Source of the DNA: JAMBLL01 sp964460075
Lineage (GTDB): Bacteria > Actinomycetota > Acidimicrobiia > Spongiisociales > UBA5794
Direction: 5' to 3'
DNA: 64,000 bases
Assembly: GCA_964460075.1 (NCBI GenBank)
Contig: CAYWPC010000001.1
Coordinates: 1-64,000 of the forward strand
Positions 55,218-63,987 of the stretch are shown one piece after another. The notes under the pieces are model-generated. The model saw only the letters and a list, made by a program, of their open reading frames with translations, was not told the origin of the DNA and did no database searches. Both the position numbers and the translations under genes were made by a program. Numbering within the stretch: the first letter of the stretch is position 1; every line of letters starts with the position of its first letter.

Positions 55218-55451
55218 ATGATGCTCGAACCGCCCATCGGGGCCGTTGTCGCAAAGACGGGGTCGCGATTCGGCCTCGTCGTACTCTCGTCGCGAAGGGC
55301 GCGCCAGATCAACGCCTATTTCAACGAGCTCGGTGCAGGAATCGGTGGTTACGTCCCCCCGCAGGTACATTCCTTGTCGCGCAAGCCACTATCGATCGCG
55401 CTCGAGGAGATCTACGAGGACAAGGTCGTGATCGCTCCGGTCGAGGAGTAA
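55218..55451 (+). CDS. rpoZ: RNA polymerase omega subunit
   Basis: 77 aa from ATG 55218 (GAGGAG upstream). Short omega with SRFGLVVLSSRRARQINAYF and KPLSIALEEIYEDKV, the conserved helices that chaperone beta'. coaBC starts 4 nt after the stop. Confidence 0.9.
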   Translation: MMLEPPIGAVVAKTGSRFGLVVLSSRRARQINAYFNELGAGIGGYVPPQVHSLSRKPLSIALEEIYEDKVVIAPVEE

Positions 55452-55455
55452 GCAC

Positions 55456-56643
55456 GTGATCGCCGGGCGACACATCGTCCTCGGCGTTACTGGCGGCGTA
55501 GCAGCGTACAAGGCGGCTTACCTGGCCCGCCGACTCATGGAGCATGGTGCTGAGGTCCGCACCATCATGACTCCAGCGGCAACACAATTCATCGGCGAAG
55601 CGACGTTGGCTGCGATCACCGGTGTCGAACCAGCCATTGAGTTCTTCGGTGGGCCTGATGTTTCTCCTCACACAACGCTGGCGCGCTGGGCAGATGCCAT
55701 AGTGATCGCCCCTGCGACAGCCTCGACCATCGCCAAGATCGCGAATGGCGAGACGTCGGGTCTTCTGGCCGCGACCGTGTTGGCTTCCACCGCATCGGTG
55801 GTCATTGCGCCTGCCATGCACACAGCCATGTGGGAACACCCCGCAACGCAGGCCAACGTGGCGCGACTCAAGACCTTCGAGTATCACATCGTCGAACCGC
55901 AGGTTGGTGCTCTCGCAGGTGGAGATGAAGGCATCGGCAGACTCGCTCAGCCAGAGGCCATCGTTGCTGCCGTATCTGACATCTTTAGTGCAGGCGACCT
56001 CTCCGGCATGACGGTGCTCATCACGGCAGGCGGTACTCGCGAATCGATCGACCCTGTCCGATTCATAGGGAATCGTTCGAGTGGAAAGATGGGAAACGCG
56101 TTGGCCACCTCCGCAGCCGGTCGCGGTGCGAAGGTGATCCTGGTCACTACCGTGCAACCACCCCAGGGGGATAGAAACATTGATATCGTGGACGTGGAAT
56201 CGGCAGATGAGATGGCTGAAGCTGTGTGGTCCCGCGCCGCTGATTGCGATGTGGCTGTCCTGGCAGCAGCGGTAGCAGACTTCCGGCCGGACAGCCGATC
56301 TGAAACCAAGCTTCGTCGAGCGGACGGGCCGCCGACGATCAAGCTCGCTCCAACGCCTGACATTCTGAAAGGCGTCGATAGACTGCACCCTCGGCCGTTT
56401 CTAGTGGGATTCGCCGCCGAAGTCGGGTCTTTGGCGGGAGCGGTCGAGAAGGCAGCGAACAAGAACGTTGATCTCCTGGTCGCCAACGATGTCGCGCAGC
56501 CCGGATCTGGCTTCGGAACGGACACCAATGAGGTCACCCTCGTCACGAGTGACGGCACCACCTTTGGGCTTCCGCTGATGGCGAAACACGACGTTGCAGA
56601 CGCGATCTGGGATGCCGTGCTCGAAGAGCGGGCACGCAACTGA
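55456..56643 (+). CDS. coaBC: Bifunctional phosphopantothenoylcysteine synthetase/decarboxylase
   Basis: 395 aa from GTG 55456. CoaC part (about residues 1-180): flavoprotein loop VLGVTGGVAAYKA, catalytic His72 in SPHTTLARWAD, VIAPATASTIAK, and the PAMHTAMWEHPA motif. At the usual catalytic Cys position the sequence reads ALAGGDEGIGRL, with Gly in place of Cys, as I recall in mycobacterial CoaBC. CoaB part (about 190-395): TAGGTRESIDPVRFIGNRSSGKMG and AAVADFRP with a following Lys. CoaA product to 4'-phosphopantetheine, two steps. Its stop overlaps the likely priA start. Confidence 0.94.
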   Translation: MIAGRHIVLGVTGGVAAYKAAYLARRLMEHGAEVRTIMTPAATQFIGEATLAAITGVEPAIEFFGGPDVSPHTTLARWADAIVIAPATASTIAKIANGETSGLLAATVLASTASVVIAPAMHTAMWEHPATQANVARLKTFEYHIVEPQVGALAGGDEGIGRLAQPEAIVAAVSDIFSAGDLSGMTVLITAGGTRESIDPVRFIGNRSSGKMGNALATSAAGRGAKVILVTTVQPPQGDRNIDIVDVESADEMAEAVWSRAADCDVAVLAAAVADFRPDSRSETKLRRADGPPTIKLAPTPDILKGVDRLHPRPFLVGFAAEVGSLAGAVEKAANKNVDLLVANDVAQPGSGFGTDTNEVTLVTSDGTTFGLPLMAKHDVADAIWDAVLEERARN

Positions 56644-58373
56644 AGCTCAAGAAGGCCTGTCAGGTCGTACCGGACATCCCGTCGTTCGCCGTCGACGATG
56701 GTTTCACCTACCTCGTGGGTGACGCCATGGACGTCGTGATCGGCTCGAGGGTACGCATCAGGGTCGCCGGTAGGAGGCTCAAGGGCTTCGTGACCGCGGT
56801 ATTCGATGCGCCACCGGGTCGGCCGCTGTTGAACATCGACGGAGTCTCGGGCACCATGCCCAGTTTTGATGATCGAAGCCTCGCCGTGTTGCGGTGGGCA
56901 GCCTCACACTACGTGGCGCCGCTCTCGACGATCCTCACACGGACGTTGCCCCCCAACATCCCGCGAGGTGAACGGAGGGTTGATCGACCGCATCAGCACG
57001 GCGGCGCGAGTTTCAGCGTTGTCGTCTCGAGCGCTATCACGCATGCCGAGCATGTCGTGTCGGCTGTCTGCAAAGCCACGGATGCGGGATGCAGCGCGAT
57101 GGTTATCGCTCCGAGCATCGCTGAGGTGACCGCCATTGCTGAGGAACTGAAGCGACGGTTTGGCGAAATCGTGGTCTCTGCCACATCGGGATCATCAGCT
57201 CGCGATGCGACACGTGCCTGGGCGCATGCCGCAGGCAACGCACCGTCTGTCTTGGTTGGCACAAGAGAGATCCTTCTGTGGCCCGTTGCAGATTGCACGG
57301 TCACCGTGGTGGTCGAGGATGCTCGACGGGTCCTCAAATCGCCTTCCACTCCGACACTCGGTGTCAGGGAGGTCATCGTCCGCAAGGCGGCAGCCGAAGG
57401 GCACCATGTCACTTTCCTCAGCCCGGTCCCAACTCTCGAGTCGTTAGCGATTGGCTCATCGGTAGCTGCCGCCCGTGGCCGCCAATGGCCCATCGTAGAA
57501 GTTGCAGACCGAGCGGAGGAGCCTCCATCTCGCTCATTGCTTCTTCAGCGGACCCGTAGTGCGTTGGTTGCGGTCGTCAAGCGAGATGCCAGGGCGTTCG
57601 TCCTTGTTCCTTCACGGGGCTATGCGCCGGCGTTCCGCTGTGTTCGATGCGGTGAACTCCGAACATGCGACGTCTGCGGAACTGCGGCGACGAGGAAAGG
57701 GGAGTGCAAACGCTGCGGCTCTTCGCTTGGAGCGTGTGTGCACTGTGCCAGCCATCGCTTCGAGCCACTCGGCGCCGGCATTGGGTCGGTACGTGATGCC
57801 ATTGCGCGCTCTGTGGGGGATGCTGTCGGTGTTCGCGGCGACCAACGGCCCATAACTGTTGGTACGGAGCGCGATCTCGTGGGTCATCCTCTCATCGATC
57901 TCGCCGTCTCGCTCGATGTCGACGGTCTTGCACATGCCCCGACGTACCGAGCCTCAGAGGATGCGCTTCGGTTACTTGTCCGACTTGGGCACCTGGTCCG
58001 GCGAGGTCGAGGCAATCGGCTTCTCGTGCAGACTGCGCTCCCGGATCAGCCTGTGGTAGCGGCGCTGCGATCCGGCCGATCGGAGACATTCCTTCAACAG
58101 CTCGCGGCGGAACGCCGGCGGTTCTCATTCCCCCCATTCGGGGAACTGATCGCCCTTGAGATCACGAAAGGCTTCGAAGTTGGCGACGAAGTATCGGACG
58201 CTCTTGAACCTGTGGCGACCGTCCTAGGGCCGGCAGCGATGGGGGACCGAGACCGCTGGCTCGTTCAGGCCACGGATCTGGGAGAGGGGAGGGTTCGCCT
58301 TCGTCGGCTCGTACGCTCCCTCCGAGACAGGGGAGCCTCCGTGCGAGTCGACGTTGATCCTATCGATCTGTGA
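56640..58373 (+). CDS. priA: PriA-like replication restart protein (degenerate helicase)
   Basis: 577 aa if begun at CTG 56640. The first ATG/GTG in frame is GTG 56715, but the codons before it already read ACQVVPDIPSF...FTYLV, the PriA N-terminal primosome domain, and no ATG, GTG or TTG lies in frame upstream of it. CTG 56640 overlaps the coaBC stop (CTGA) like the other junctions here. The helicase core lacks Walker A and the usual DExH box; the zinc-binding Cys cluster CVRCGELRTCDVCG...CKRCGSSLGACVHC is intact. This matches the actinobacterial PriA group that is probably not an active helicase. Confidence 0.85.
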   Translation: MKLKKACQVVPDIPSFAVDDGFTYLVGDAMDVVIGSRVRIRVAGRRLKGFVTAVFDAPPGRPLLNIDGVSGTMPSFDDRSLAVLRWAASHYVAPLSTILTRTLPPNIPRGERRVDRPHQHGGASFSVVVSSAITHAEHVVSAVCKATDAGCSAMVIAPSIAEVTAIAEELKRRFGEIVVSATSGSSARDATRAWAHAAGNAPSVLVGTREILLWPVADCTVTVVVEDARRVLKSPSTPTLGVREVIVRKAAAEGHHVTFLSPVPTLESLAIGSSVAAARGRQWPIVEVADRAEEPPSRSLLLQRTRSALVAVVKRDARAFVLVPSRGYAPAFRCVRCGELRTCDVCGTAATRKGECKRCGSSLGACVHCASHRFEPLGAGIGSVRDAIARSVGDAVGVRGDQRPITVGTERDLVGHPLIDLAVSLDVDGLAHAPTYRASEDALRLLVRLGHLVRRGRGNRLLVQTALPDQPVVAALRSGRSETFLQQLAAERRRFSFPPFGELIALEITKGFEVGDEVSDALEPVATVLGPAAMGDRDRWLVQATDLGEGRVRLRRLVRSLRDRGASVRVDVDPIDL

Positions 58374-58409
58374 GGTACGTGCGGGGGAGCACAGCCCACG
58401 GTGCAGAGG

Positions 58410-58415
58410 TAGCCT
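58410..58415 (+). promoter_or_regulatory. -10 box of def-fmt-rsmB
   Basis: TAGCCT ends 7 nt before ATG 58423; leaderless arrangement. Confidence 0.5.
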
Positions 58416-58422
58416 CCTGCCG

Positions 58423-58926
58423 ATGGCGATATTTCCCATACGAACGTTTCCAGATCCGGTCCTGGCAATGCAGGCATCGACGATCACGACCTTCGACGAC
58501 GATCTCGCACGCCTCGTCGACGACATGCTCGAGACCATGTATGACGCTCCAGGCGTGGGACTCGCCGCACCACAGATAGGTGTGTCGAAGCGGATGTTCG
58601 TGGCTGATATCGGTGACGGACCCTTCGTCATGGTCAATCCGGTAATCGTGCACACCGACGGGAGATGGAAGTTCGAGGAGGGATGTTTGTCGGTCCCAGG
58701 TCGCTACTGGGAGATCAAGCGCTTCGACTTCGTTCGAGCAGAAGGCTTCGATGCCGACGGTAAGGCCGTTATCCATGAGGGAGACGAGCTCATCGGTCGG
58801 GTGCTCCAACATGAGATCGACCACCTCAACGGACTGCTCCTCCTGTCGCACTTGGGGCCACGCACCAAGAAGCTGGCCCTCAAGGAGCTTCGCGACGAAG
58901 CTCTCGGCATCGTTCGAGGGCCCTGA
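58423..58926 (+). CDS. def: Peptide deformylase
   Basis: 167 aa from ATG 58423. All three motifs of the metal site: GVGLAAPQIG, EEGCLSVPG and HEIDHLNG. Removes the N-formyl group from nascent proteins. One-base overlap (TGATG) with fmt. Confidence 0.96.
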   Translation: MAIFPIRTFPDPVLAMQASTITTFDDDLARLVDDMLETMYDAPGVGLAAPQIGVSKRMFVADIGDGPFVMVNPVIVHTDGRWKFEEGCLSVPGRYWEIKRFDFVRAEGFDADGKAVIHEGDELIGRVLQHEIDHLNGLLLLSHLGPRTKKLALKELRDEALGIVRGP

Positions 58927-59846
58927 TGGGGGGCGTCTTCCTCGGCACCCCGGCGGCAGCAGTGCCGAGCCTTGCGGCCTTCTGCGATGTTGAAGATGTC
59001 GAGCTCGTGATCACCCAGCCAGACAGACGAGCAGGCAGGGGACAAGGGAAGGTCGCGCCTGCGGTGAAGACTGCCGCCAGGCAGTTCGGAATACCTGTCG
59101 CGCAGCCGGGAAGTGCAGCCGAGCTCCTTGAGGTGCTCGTAGATCTTCGACCGACCATTGGGCTCGTCGTCGCCTATGGTCGAATCTTCAGTCCTGCCAT
59201 TCTCGAAATCGCCCCGTTCGGCTTTCTCAACGTGCATTTCTCGCTGCTTCCGCGATGGCGGGGGCCCGCTCCGGTGGAGCGAGCAATTGCTGCGGGTGAC
59301 GAGCGAACGGGCGTCACGTTGATGAAACTTGACGAGGGCCTCGATACCGGACCTGTCATCGGTGAAATCGCAACTCCGATCGGGCCAGCAGAGACGGGTG
59401 GGAGTCTCACGGCGCGCCTAGCGTTCCTCGGTGCGTCACTGGTTGACTCGACCATTCCCGATTACGTCAATGGCCGCAGACTACCTGTCCCTCAGCTCGC
59501 TACAGGCAACACCCATGCCGCCAAGCTGGCGAAGTCGGAGGCGCTTCTGACCCCCGACTGGATGGTCGGCGCGGCTGAACGGGCAGTACGCGCTTTCTCT
59601 CCCAGACCCGGCGCATGGCTGCACACCGAATCCGGTGATGTGAAGGTCCACCGAGCCCACACGTCGATGCTTTCCGTCGATCCTGGTCGTATCGAGCTCA
59701 TCAACGGGGCCGTGGCCGCTGGCTTCAAAGATGGTGCGCTCCAGCTCGACACCATCCAGCCCGAAGGCAAGGGCTTGCAGGACGCAACCGACTGGATGCA
59801 CGGAAGGCGCGGCGTACCAGCAACCTTCGCATCTGATGCCCCTTGA
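58926..59846 (+). CDS. fmt: Methionyl-tRNA formyltransferase
   Basis: 306 aa. Formyl-folate-binding Rossmann half with VFLGTP at the start and the catalytic Asn-x-His-x-S-L-L-P...RG block seen as NVHFSLLPRWRGPAPVERAI; MKLDEGLDTGPV follows. The C-terminal domain (about 210-300) holds the tRNA-binding part. Opposite in effect to the adjacent deformylase; overlaps rsmB by 11 nt. Confidence 0.96.
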   Translation: MGGVFLGTPAAAVPSLAAFCDVEDVELVITQPDRRAGRGQGKVAPAVKTAARQFGIPVAQPGSAAELLEVLVDLRPTIGLVVAYGRIFSPAILEIAPFGFLNVHFSLLPRWRGPAPVERAIAAGDERTGVTLMKLDEGLDTGPVIGEIATPIGPAETGGSLTARLAFLGASLVDSTIPDYVNGRRLPVPQLATGNTHAAKLAKSEALLTPDWMVGAAERAVRAFSPRPGAWLHTESGDVKVHRAHTSMLSVDPGRIELINGAVAAGFKDGALQLDTIQPEGKGLQDATDWMHGRRGVPATFASDAP

Positions 59847-61044
59847 TATTGCCTCTACGAGAGCGCTGGCTGCCAGGTCGCTCGACCGGGTTCTCAACGA
59901 GGGCGCGTATAGCAACGTCGTCGTAGCCAACCAGGCGGTCGCAGAGCAGGCGGACCGCCGCTTGTACCAGCGACTCGTCTTCGAGTCGCTGCGATACCTG
60001 CCTGCTATAGATGAGGCAATTGATCGAGCGACATCTCGGCGCTTGGATCGCATCCAGCGTGACGTCCTCGCCGTATTGCGGATTGCAACAGCCGAGGTTC
60101 GCTACCTATCGCGACCACCGCACAGTGCGGTCTCAGGTGCCGTGGAGGCGGTCCGAGAGATCGGAAAACCTAAGGCAGCTGGCTTCGTCAACGGCGTGAT
60201 GCGGGCTGTGGTGCGCGACCTCGACGACTCTGTTGCGTCCGAGAGATATCTCGGCATGCCCCGGTGGCTGTACGATCGGCTCGTATCGGTGCTCGGGGAC
60301 GATGCGGACGCCTTCATCACGGCGTCCAACACTCCACCTCGCACAGGGATCCGCTCTCGCGACGGGCAGCAGCGGGGTGAGGCAAGCGACATCGAAGGCG
60401 CTGCATACATGGAGCACCATGCATCGGTCGGTGATCTCGTCGTCGCTGGAGCACTCGACGTCATCGATCCGGCGTCGGTCGCCGTCGTGAATGCGCTCGA
60501 TGTCGACATAGGCGACCGTGTACTCGATCTTGCCGCAGCGCCAGGAGGAAAGACCCGCGCGATTGTGGATAGGATCGCCCCCGACGGGCATGTCATCGCA
60601 TGCGATATTCATGTGCGGCGTCTCTGGCGCGCCGAGAGGCGAAGCCGTGCCCTCTCGAACGTCACGTGGATCGTCGCTGATGCCACGAGCAGCCCGTTTC
60701 GTGACGCGACGTTTGACAAGATCCTCCTCGATGCTCCGTGCACAGGAGTCGGAACGCTTCGTAGACGACCGGAGATCCGATATCGCATCGACGAGGAGGC
60801 GCCGTCGAGGTACGGAGCGCTTCAACGCCTCATGCTCAAGAATGCTCTCAGACTGCTCCAACGAGGTGGTCGTCTGGTCTACAGCGTCTGTACCCTCTTC
60901 CCAGAAGAGACCAGCGACGTCGTCGCCGACCTCGGGGCAGTTCGCCCCTCGGAATCTACAGGCATTCCGTGGGGTGATGGCTCGCTGCTGGCGCCCCACA
61001 TCACAGGAACAGACGGCATGTTCATAGCAGTGTTCGACCGCTGA
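59836..61044 (+). CDS. rsmB: 16S rRNA m5C967 methyltransferase
   Basis: 402 aa from ATG 59836. An N-terminal NusB-like RNA-binding domain (about 10-130) precedes a SAM methyltransferase: LDLAAAPGGKTRAI, DAPCTGVGTLRRRPEIR and the catalytic Cys in YSVCTLFPEE. It methylates C967 of 16S rRNA. Confidence 0.94.
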   Translation: MPLDIASTRALAARSLDRVLNEGAYSNVVVANQAVAEQADRRLYQRLVFESLRYLPAIDEAIDRATSRRLDRIQRDVLAVLRIATAEVRYLSRPPHSAVSGAVEAVREIGKPKAAGFVNGVMRAVVRDLDDSVASERYLGMPRWLYDRLVSVLGDDADAFITASNTPPRTGIRSRDGQQRGEASDIEGAAYMEHHASVGDLVVAGALDVIDPASVAVVNALDVDIGDRVLDLAAAPGGKTRAIVDRIAPDGHVIACDIHVRRLWRAERRSRALSNVTWIVADATSSPFRDATFDKILLDAPCTGVGTLRRRPEIRYRIDEEAPSRYGALQRLMLKNALRLLQRGGRLVYSVCTLFPEETSDVVADLGAVRPSESTGIPWGDGSLLAPHITGTDGMFIAVFDR

Positions 61045-61073
61045 TCATTCGAGCGTCGCGACACGACACCCTA

Positions 61074-61079
61074 TACACT
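61074..61079 (+). promoter_or_regulatory. -10 box of rpe
   Basis: TACACT ends 8 nt before ATG 61088; leaderless arrangement. Confidence 0.45.
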
Positions 61080-61087
61080 CGCTGTCG

Positions 61088-61759
61088 ATGACGAACACAG
61101 TCCGGATTGCTCCGTCGATACTCGCAGCCGACTTCGCACACCTGGCGGACTCCATTGAGTTGGTCGCACACGAAATTGACATGCTCCACATCGACGTCAT
61201 GGACGGGCACTTCGTACCGAATATCTCGCTCGGGCCCCCCGTGCTGCGCTCGATACGGACAGTGACCGACGTATACCTTGACTGCCATCTGATGATCACC
61301 GACCCGTTGCGATACCTATCCGACATGAAGGCGGCTGGAGCCGATGGCGTGTCCGTCCACATTGAGGCAGTACCAGATCCGCTGCCAATCGCAGATGAAG
61401 CGAAAAGGCTTGAGCTCGACTTCGGGCTCGTTGTCAACCCTGACACTCCGGTCGATGCGGTTCTCCCTTATCTCGATCGCTGCTCCATGCTCGTGATCAT
61501 GAGTGTCGAGCCCGGCTTTGGTGGACAGGCATTCATCGAAGCGTCGCTCGCGAAAATCAAGACTCTCAGAGAATCCGTTGATTCGCTCGCTCTTTCGACC
61601 GATATACAAGTCGACGGAGGGATCGACCTCCAAACGGCAGGCGCGGCCCGAAGAGCGGGAGCCAATGTCTTCGTCGGCGGAACTTCGGTGTTCCGAGCCG
61701 ACGATCCGGCGGCAGCCGTTCGTGAACTGAAAGCGATTGTTGGGGCAGTGGACACATGA
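61088..61759 (+). CDS. rpe: Ribulose-phosphate 3-epimerase
   Basis: 223 aa TIM barrel. APSILAADFAHL, MDGHFVPNISLGPPV, DCHLMI, MSVEPGFGGQAFIE and VDGGIDLQTAG carry the metal and catalytic residues. Interconverts ribulose 5-phosphate and xylulose 5-phosphate, feeding the riboflavin precursor pool. The stop overlaps the REC-GGDEF gene as ATGA. Confidence 0.95.
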   Translation: MTNTVRIAPSILAADFAHLADSIELVAHEIDMLHIDVMDGHFVPNISLGPPVLRSIRTVTDVYLDCHLMITDPLRYLSDMKAAGADGVSVHIEAVPDPLPIADEAKRLELDFGLVVNPDTPVDAVLPYLDRCSMLVIMSVEPGFGGQAFIEASLAKIKTLRESVDSLALSTDIQVDGGIDLQTAGAARRAGANVFVGGTSVFRADDPAAAVRELKAIVGAVDT

Positions 61760-62682
61760 CCGGACGGATTCTCGTTGTAGACGACGACCCAGACATCCGC
61801 CAATTCGTTCGCATGAACCTCGAATTGGACGGATACGAGGTCGAGCTTGCTGGCGGCGGGCGTGAAGCGCTCCAAATGGCTGCAGCATCACCGCCAGACC
61901 TCATGCTGCTCGACGTCATGATGCCTGAGATCGACGGTCTCACCGTGCTGAGGCGGATGCGGAGCGACCCGCCGACGGCGAACATACCCGTGATCGTCTT
62001 GACGGCTCGCAGCTTGGCCGAAGACCGTGTGAAAGGGCTGGATCTGGGTGCGGACGACTACATAACGAAGCCATTCGACCTTGAGGAGTTGATTGCCAGG
62101 GTCAGGACGGTGCTCCGCAGGTCCCAGCAGATGCGAGACCTCTCACCGCTCACCGGTCTCCCAGGGAACTTCCGCATTACGGGCGAGCTGGAAGATCGGG
62201 TGCGAAGGGGCGGGCCGTTTGCGCTCATCCACGCGGACCTCGACAACTTCAAGGCGTTCAATGATCACTACGGATTCATGCGAGGCGACGCTGTCATCAA
62301 GTTCACTGCGAAGGTTCTTCTCCGTGCTGCAGTATCTGTAGGCGATCCAGAGGCGTTCATAGGCCATGTTGGAGGAGACGATTTTGTGGCGATCATTCGC
62401 GCAACGAACATGTATCCGTTCTGCGATGAAGTGGTCGTGTCGTTCGACGACGGCATTCTCGAGCATTACGACACCGCAGACGCGCTTCAGGGCTATATCG
62501 AGGTCACAGACAGGCGCGGAGAACGACACGCCTTCCCAATCTGCTCGCTATCGATGGGGGTCGCTACGACCGAGCGAAAGACACTCACGAGTGAGTGGGA
62601 AGCATCCGCTGTGGCATCTGAGATGAAAGAAGTAGCCAAGCGGACACCAGGTACCAACTACCAAGTGGATCGCAGGACCTAG
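61756..62682 (+). CDS. Response regulator with C-terminal GGDEF-like domain
   Basis: 308 aa. REC domain (about 1-122): acidic Asp10/Asp11, phosphoacceptor Asp53 in LLDVMMPEIDG, Thr83 and Lys105. A GGDEF-type domain follows (about 128-300) with DLDNFKAFNDHYGF (metal-binding Asp161) and the active-site loop GGDDF at 206-210, where the fourth position is Asp instead of the Glu found in most active diguanylate cyclases. No inhibitory RxxD site was noticed. No histidine kinase is adjacent. Translationally coupled to rpe. Confidence 0.85.
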   Translation: MTGRILVVDDDPDIRQFVRMNLELDGYEVELAGGGREALQMAAASPPDLMLLDVMMPEIDGLTVLRRMRSDPPTANIPVIVLTARSLAEDRVKGLDLGADDYITKPFDLEELIARVRTVLRRSQQMRDLSPLTGLPGNFRITGELEDRVRRGGPFALIHADLDNFKAFNDHYGFMRGDAVIKFTAKVLLRAAVSVGDPEAFIGHVGGDDFVAIIRATNMYPFCDEVVVSFDDGILEHYDTADALQGYIEVTDRRGERHAFPICSLSMGVATTERKTLTSEWEASAVASEMKEVAKRTPGTNYQVDRRT

Positions 62683-62820
62683 CGGCCTTCAGCCTGACCC
62701 GAGGAACACCGAGCGACAGGAAACCGATTCGTACCATGCAAGAGGCGATCGAGTGGTATGAACAGGGCACTAACCAATCGCCATAGGTCGTCGTTCCTAC
62801 TACCTTTGTGGCACATACCT
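62683..62820 (+). promoter_or_regulatory. Promoter region of rib operon
   Basis: 138-nt gap after the response regulator gene. TACCTT at 62801-62806 is a plausible -10 with transcription starting just before the riboswitch. Nothing else recognised. Confidence 0.45.
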
Positions 62821-62930
62821 CTTTCAGGGCAGGGTGCAATTCCCGACCGGCGGTGAGAGTCCGCGAACCCCACTAGGGGCCGATCCGGTGGAACTCCGGG
62901 GCCGACGGTGAAAGTCCGGATGGAAGAAAG
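62821..62930 (+). ncRNA. FMN riboswitch (RFN element)
   Basis: Hallmark blocks are present: AGGGTGCAATTCCCGACC, GGCGGTGAGAGTCCGCG, the GTGGAACTCC helix, and GACGGTGAAAGTCCGGATGG. P1 is CTTTC (62821-62825) with GAAAG (62926-62930). The Shine-Dalgarno AAAGGGG begins in the 3' side of P1 and the ATG is 10 nt beyond it, with no terminator in between, so FMN binding should sequester the ribosome binding site and act on translation. Confidence 0.92.
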
Positions 62931-62940
62931 GGGACGCTTG

Positions 62941-63987
62941 ATGCGTCGTGCTGTCGACAATCCACTCGACGGTGCCGTCGTGGACGAGTTGATGCGCCGT
63001 GCGCTCGCTGAGACAGTCGGCACGCACCCACATCCCAATCCACGGGTTGGTGCCATCGTTCTCTCATCGGATGGACGTGTGCTCTCTGTCGCAGCGCACA
63101 CAGGCCCTGGCCAACCTCACGCTGAGCAACTCGCGCTCGACGATGTCCCACGAGGGGACGGTCACACGATGGTCGTCACTCTCGAACCGTGCGATCACCA
63201 CGGGAGGACTCCTCCGTGCACGAACGCGATCATCGCGAAAGGCATTGCTCATGTCGTAGTCGGCTCGCTCGACCCGGACTCCCGGGTGCAGGGACGAGGC
63301 ATTGCACGGCTTCGCGACGCCGGGATCGCCGTGACGGAGAGCGGATTGAGCGAACTTGTCGAAGCAAACGACCGCGGCTACTTCCGCCATCGCCGCACGG
63401 GCAATCCCTTCGTGACGCTCAAGCTCGCCGTGACGCTCGACGGCCAAATCGCGGCGATCGACGGAACTTCCCGGTGGATCACCGGGCGAGAGGCGCGCGC
63501 CGACGCACACCAGCTACGGGCGGAACACGACGCCGTGGCCGTCGGCGCGGGAACGCTGCGTGTAGACGATCCCGAGTTGACGGTGCGCCTCACGGACTTT
63601 GAGGGCCCGCAGCCAACAGCTGTCGTCTTCAAGGGCATTGAAGATCTTCCGCCTGAGGCTCGGATCTTGAAGCGTGAGCCGATCATCGTAGAGCCAGACG
63701 GAACAGGACGAGTGAACATCCCGAGAGCGCTCCGAGAACTCGGCGACTGTGGAATTACAGCGCTTCTCATCGAAGGTGGCTCCCGGATCGCTCGTTCTTT
63801 TCTTGATGCAGGGGTAGTGGACGAGCTCGTCGTGTATGTTGGTGCGAAGCTCGCTGCGGGCACTGGACTGCCAGCGGTTGCTGGTGCCTTCTCATCGATG
63901 GATGCCGCACTCCCCGTCAGATTCACCGAAGTCGTCCAGATCGGTCCTGACATCAAGATCGTCGCCGATATGGCGGTGCCAACCTGA
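62941..63987 (+). CDS. ribD: Bifunctional riboflavin deaminase/reductase RibD
   Basis: 348 aa from ATG 62941 just after the riboswitch. N-terminal deaminase zinc site: His60-Ala-Glu62, Cys84 and Cys93 in PCDHHGRTPPC. The C-terminal reductase (about 150-348) starts PFVTLKLAVTLDG and includes GAGTLRVDDPEL and ALLIEGGSRIARSF. Two steps of riboflavin synthesis from the GTP-derived pyrimidine. Its stop overlaps ribE by one base (TGATG). Confidence 0.95.
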   Translation: MRRAVDNPLDGAVVDELMRRALAETVGTHPHPNPRVGAIVLSSDGRVLSVAAHTGPGQPHAEQLALDDVPRGDGHTMVVTLEPCDHHGRTPPCTNAIIAKGIAHVVVGSLDPDSRVQGRGIARLRDAGIAVTESGLSELVEANDRGYFRHRRTGNPFVTLKLAVTLDGQIAAIDGTSRWITGREARADAHQLRAEHDAVAVGAGTLRVDDPELTVRLTDFEGPQPTAVVFKGIEDLPPEARILKREPIIVEPDGTGRVNIPRALRELGDCGITALLIEGGSRIARSFLDAGVVDELVVYVGAKLAAGTGLPAVAGAFSSMDAALPVRFTEVVQIGPDIKIVADMAVPT

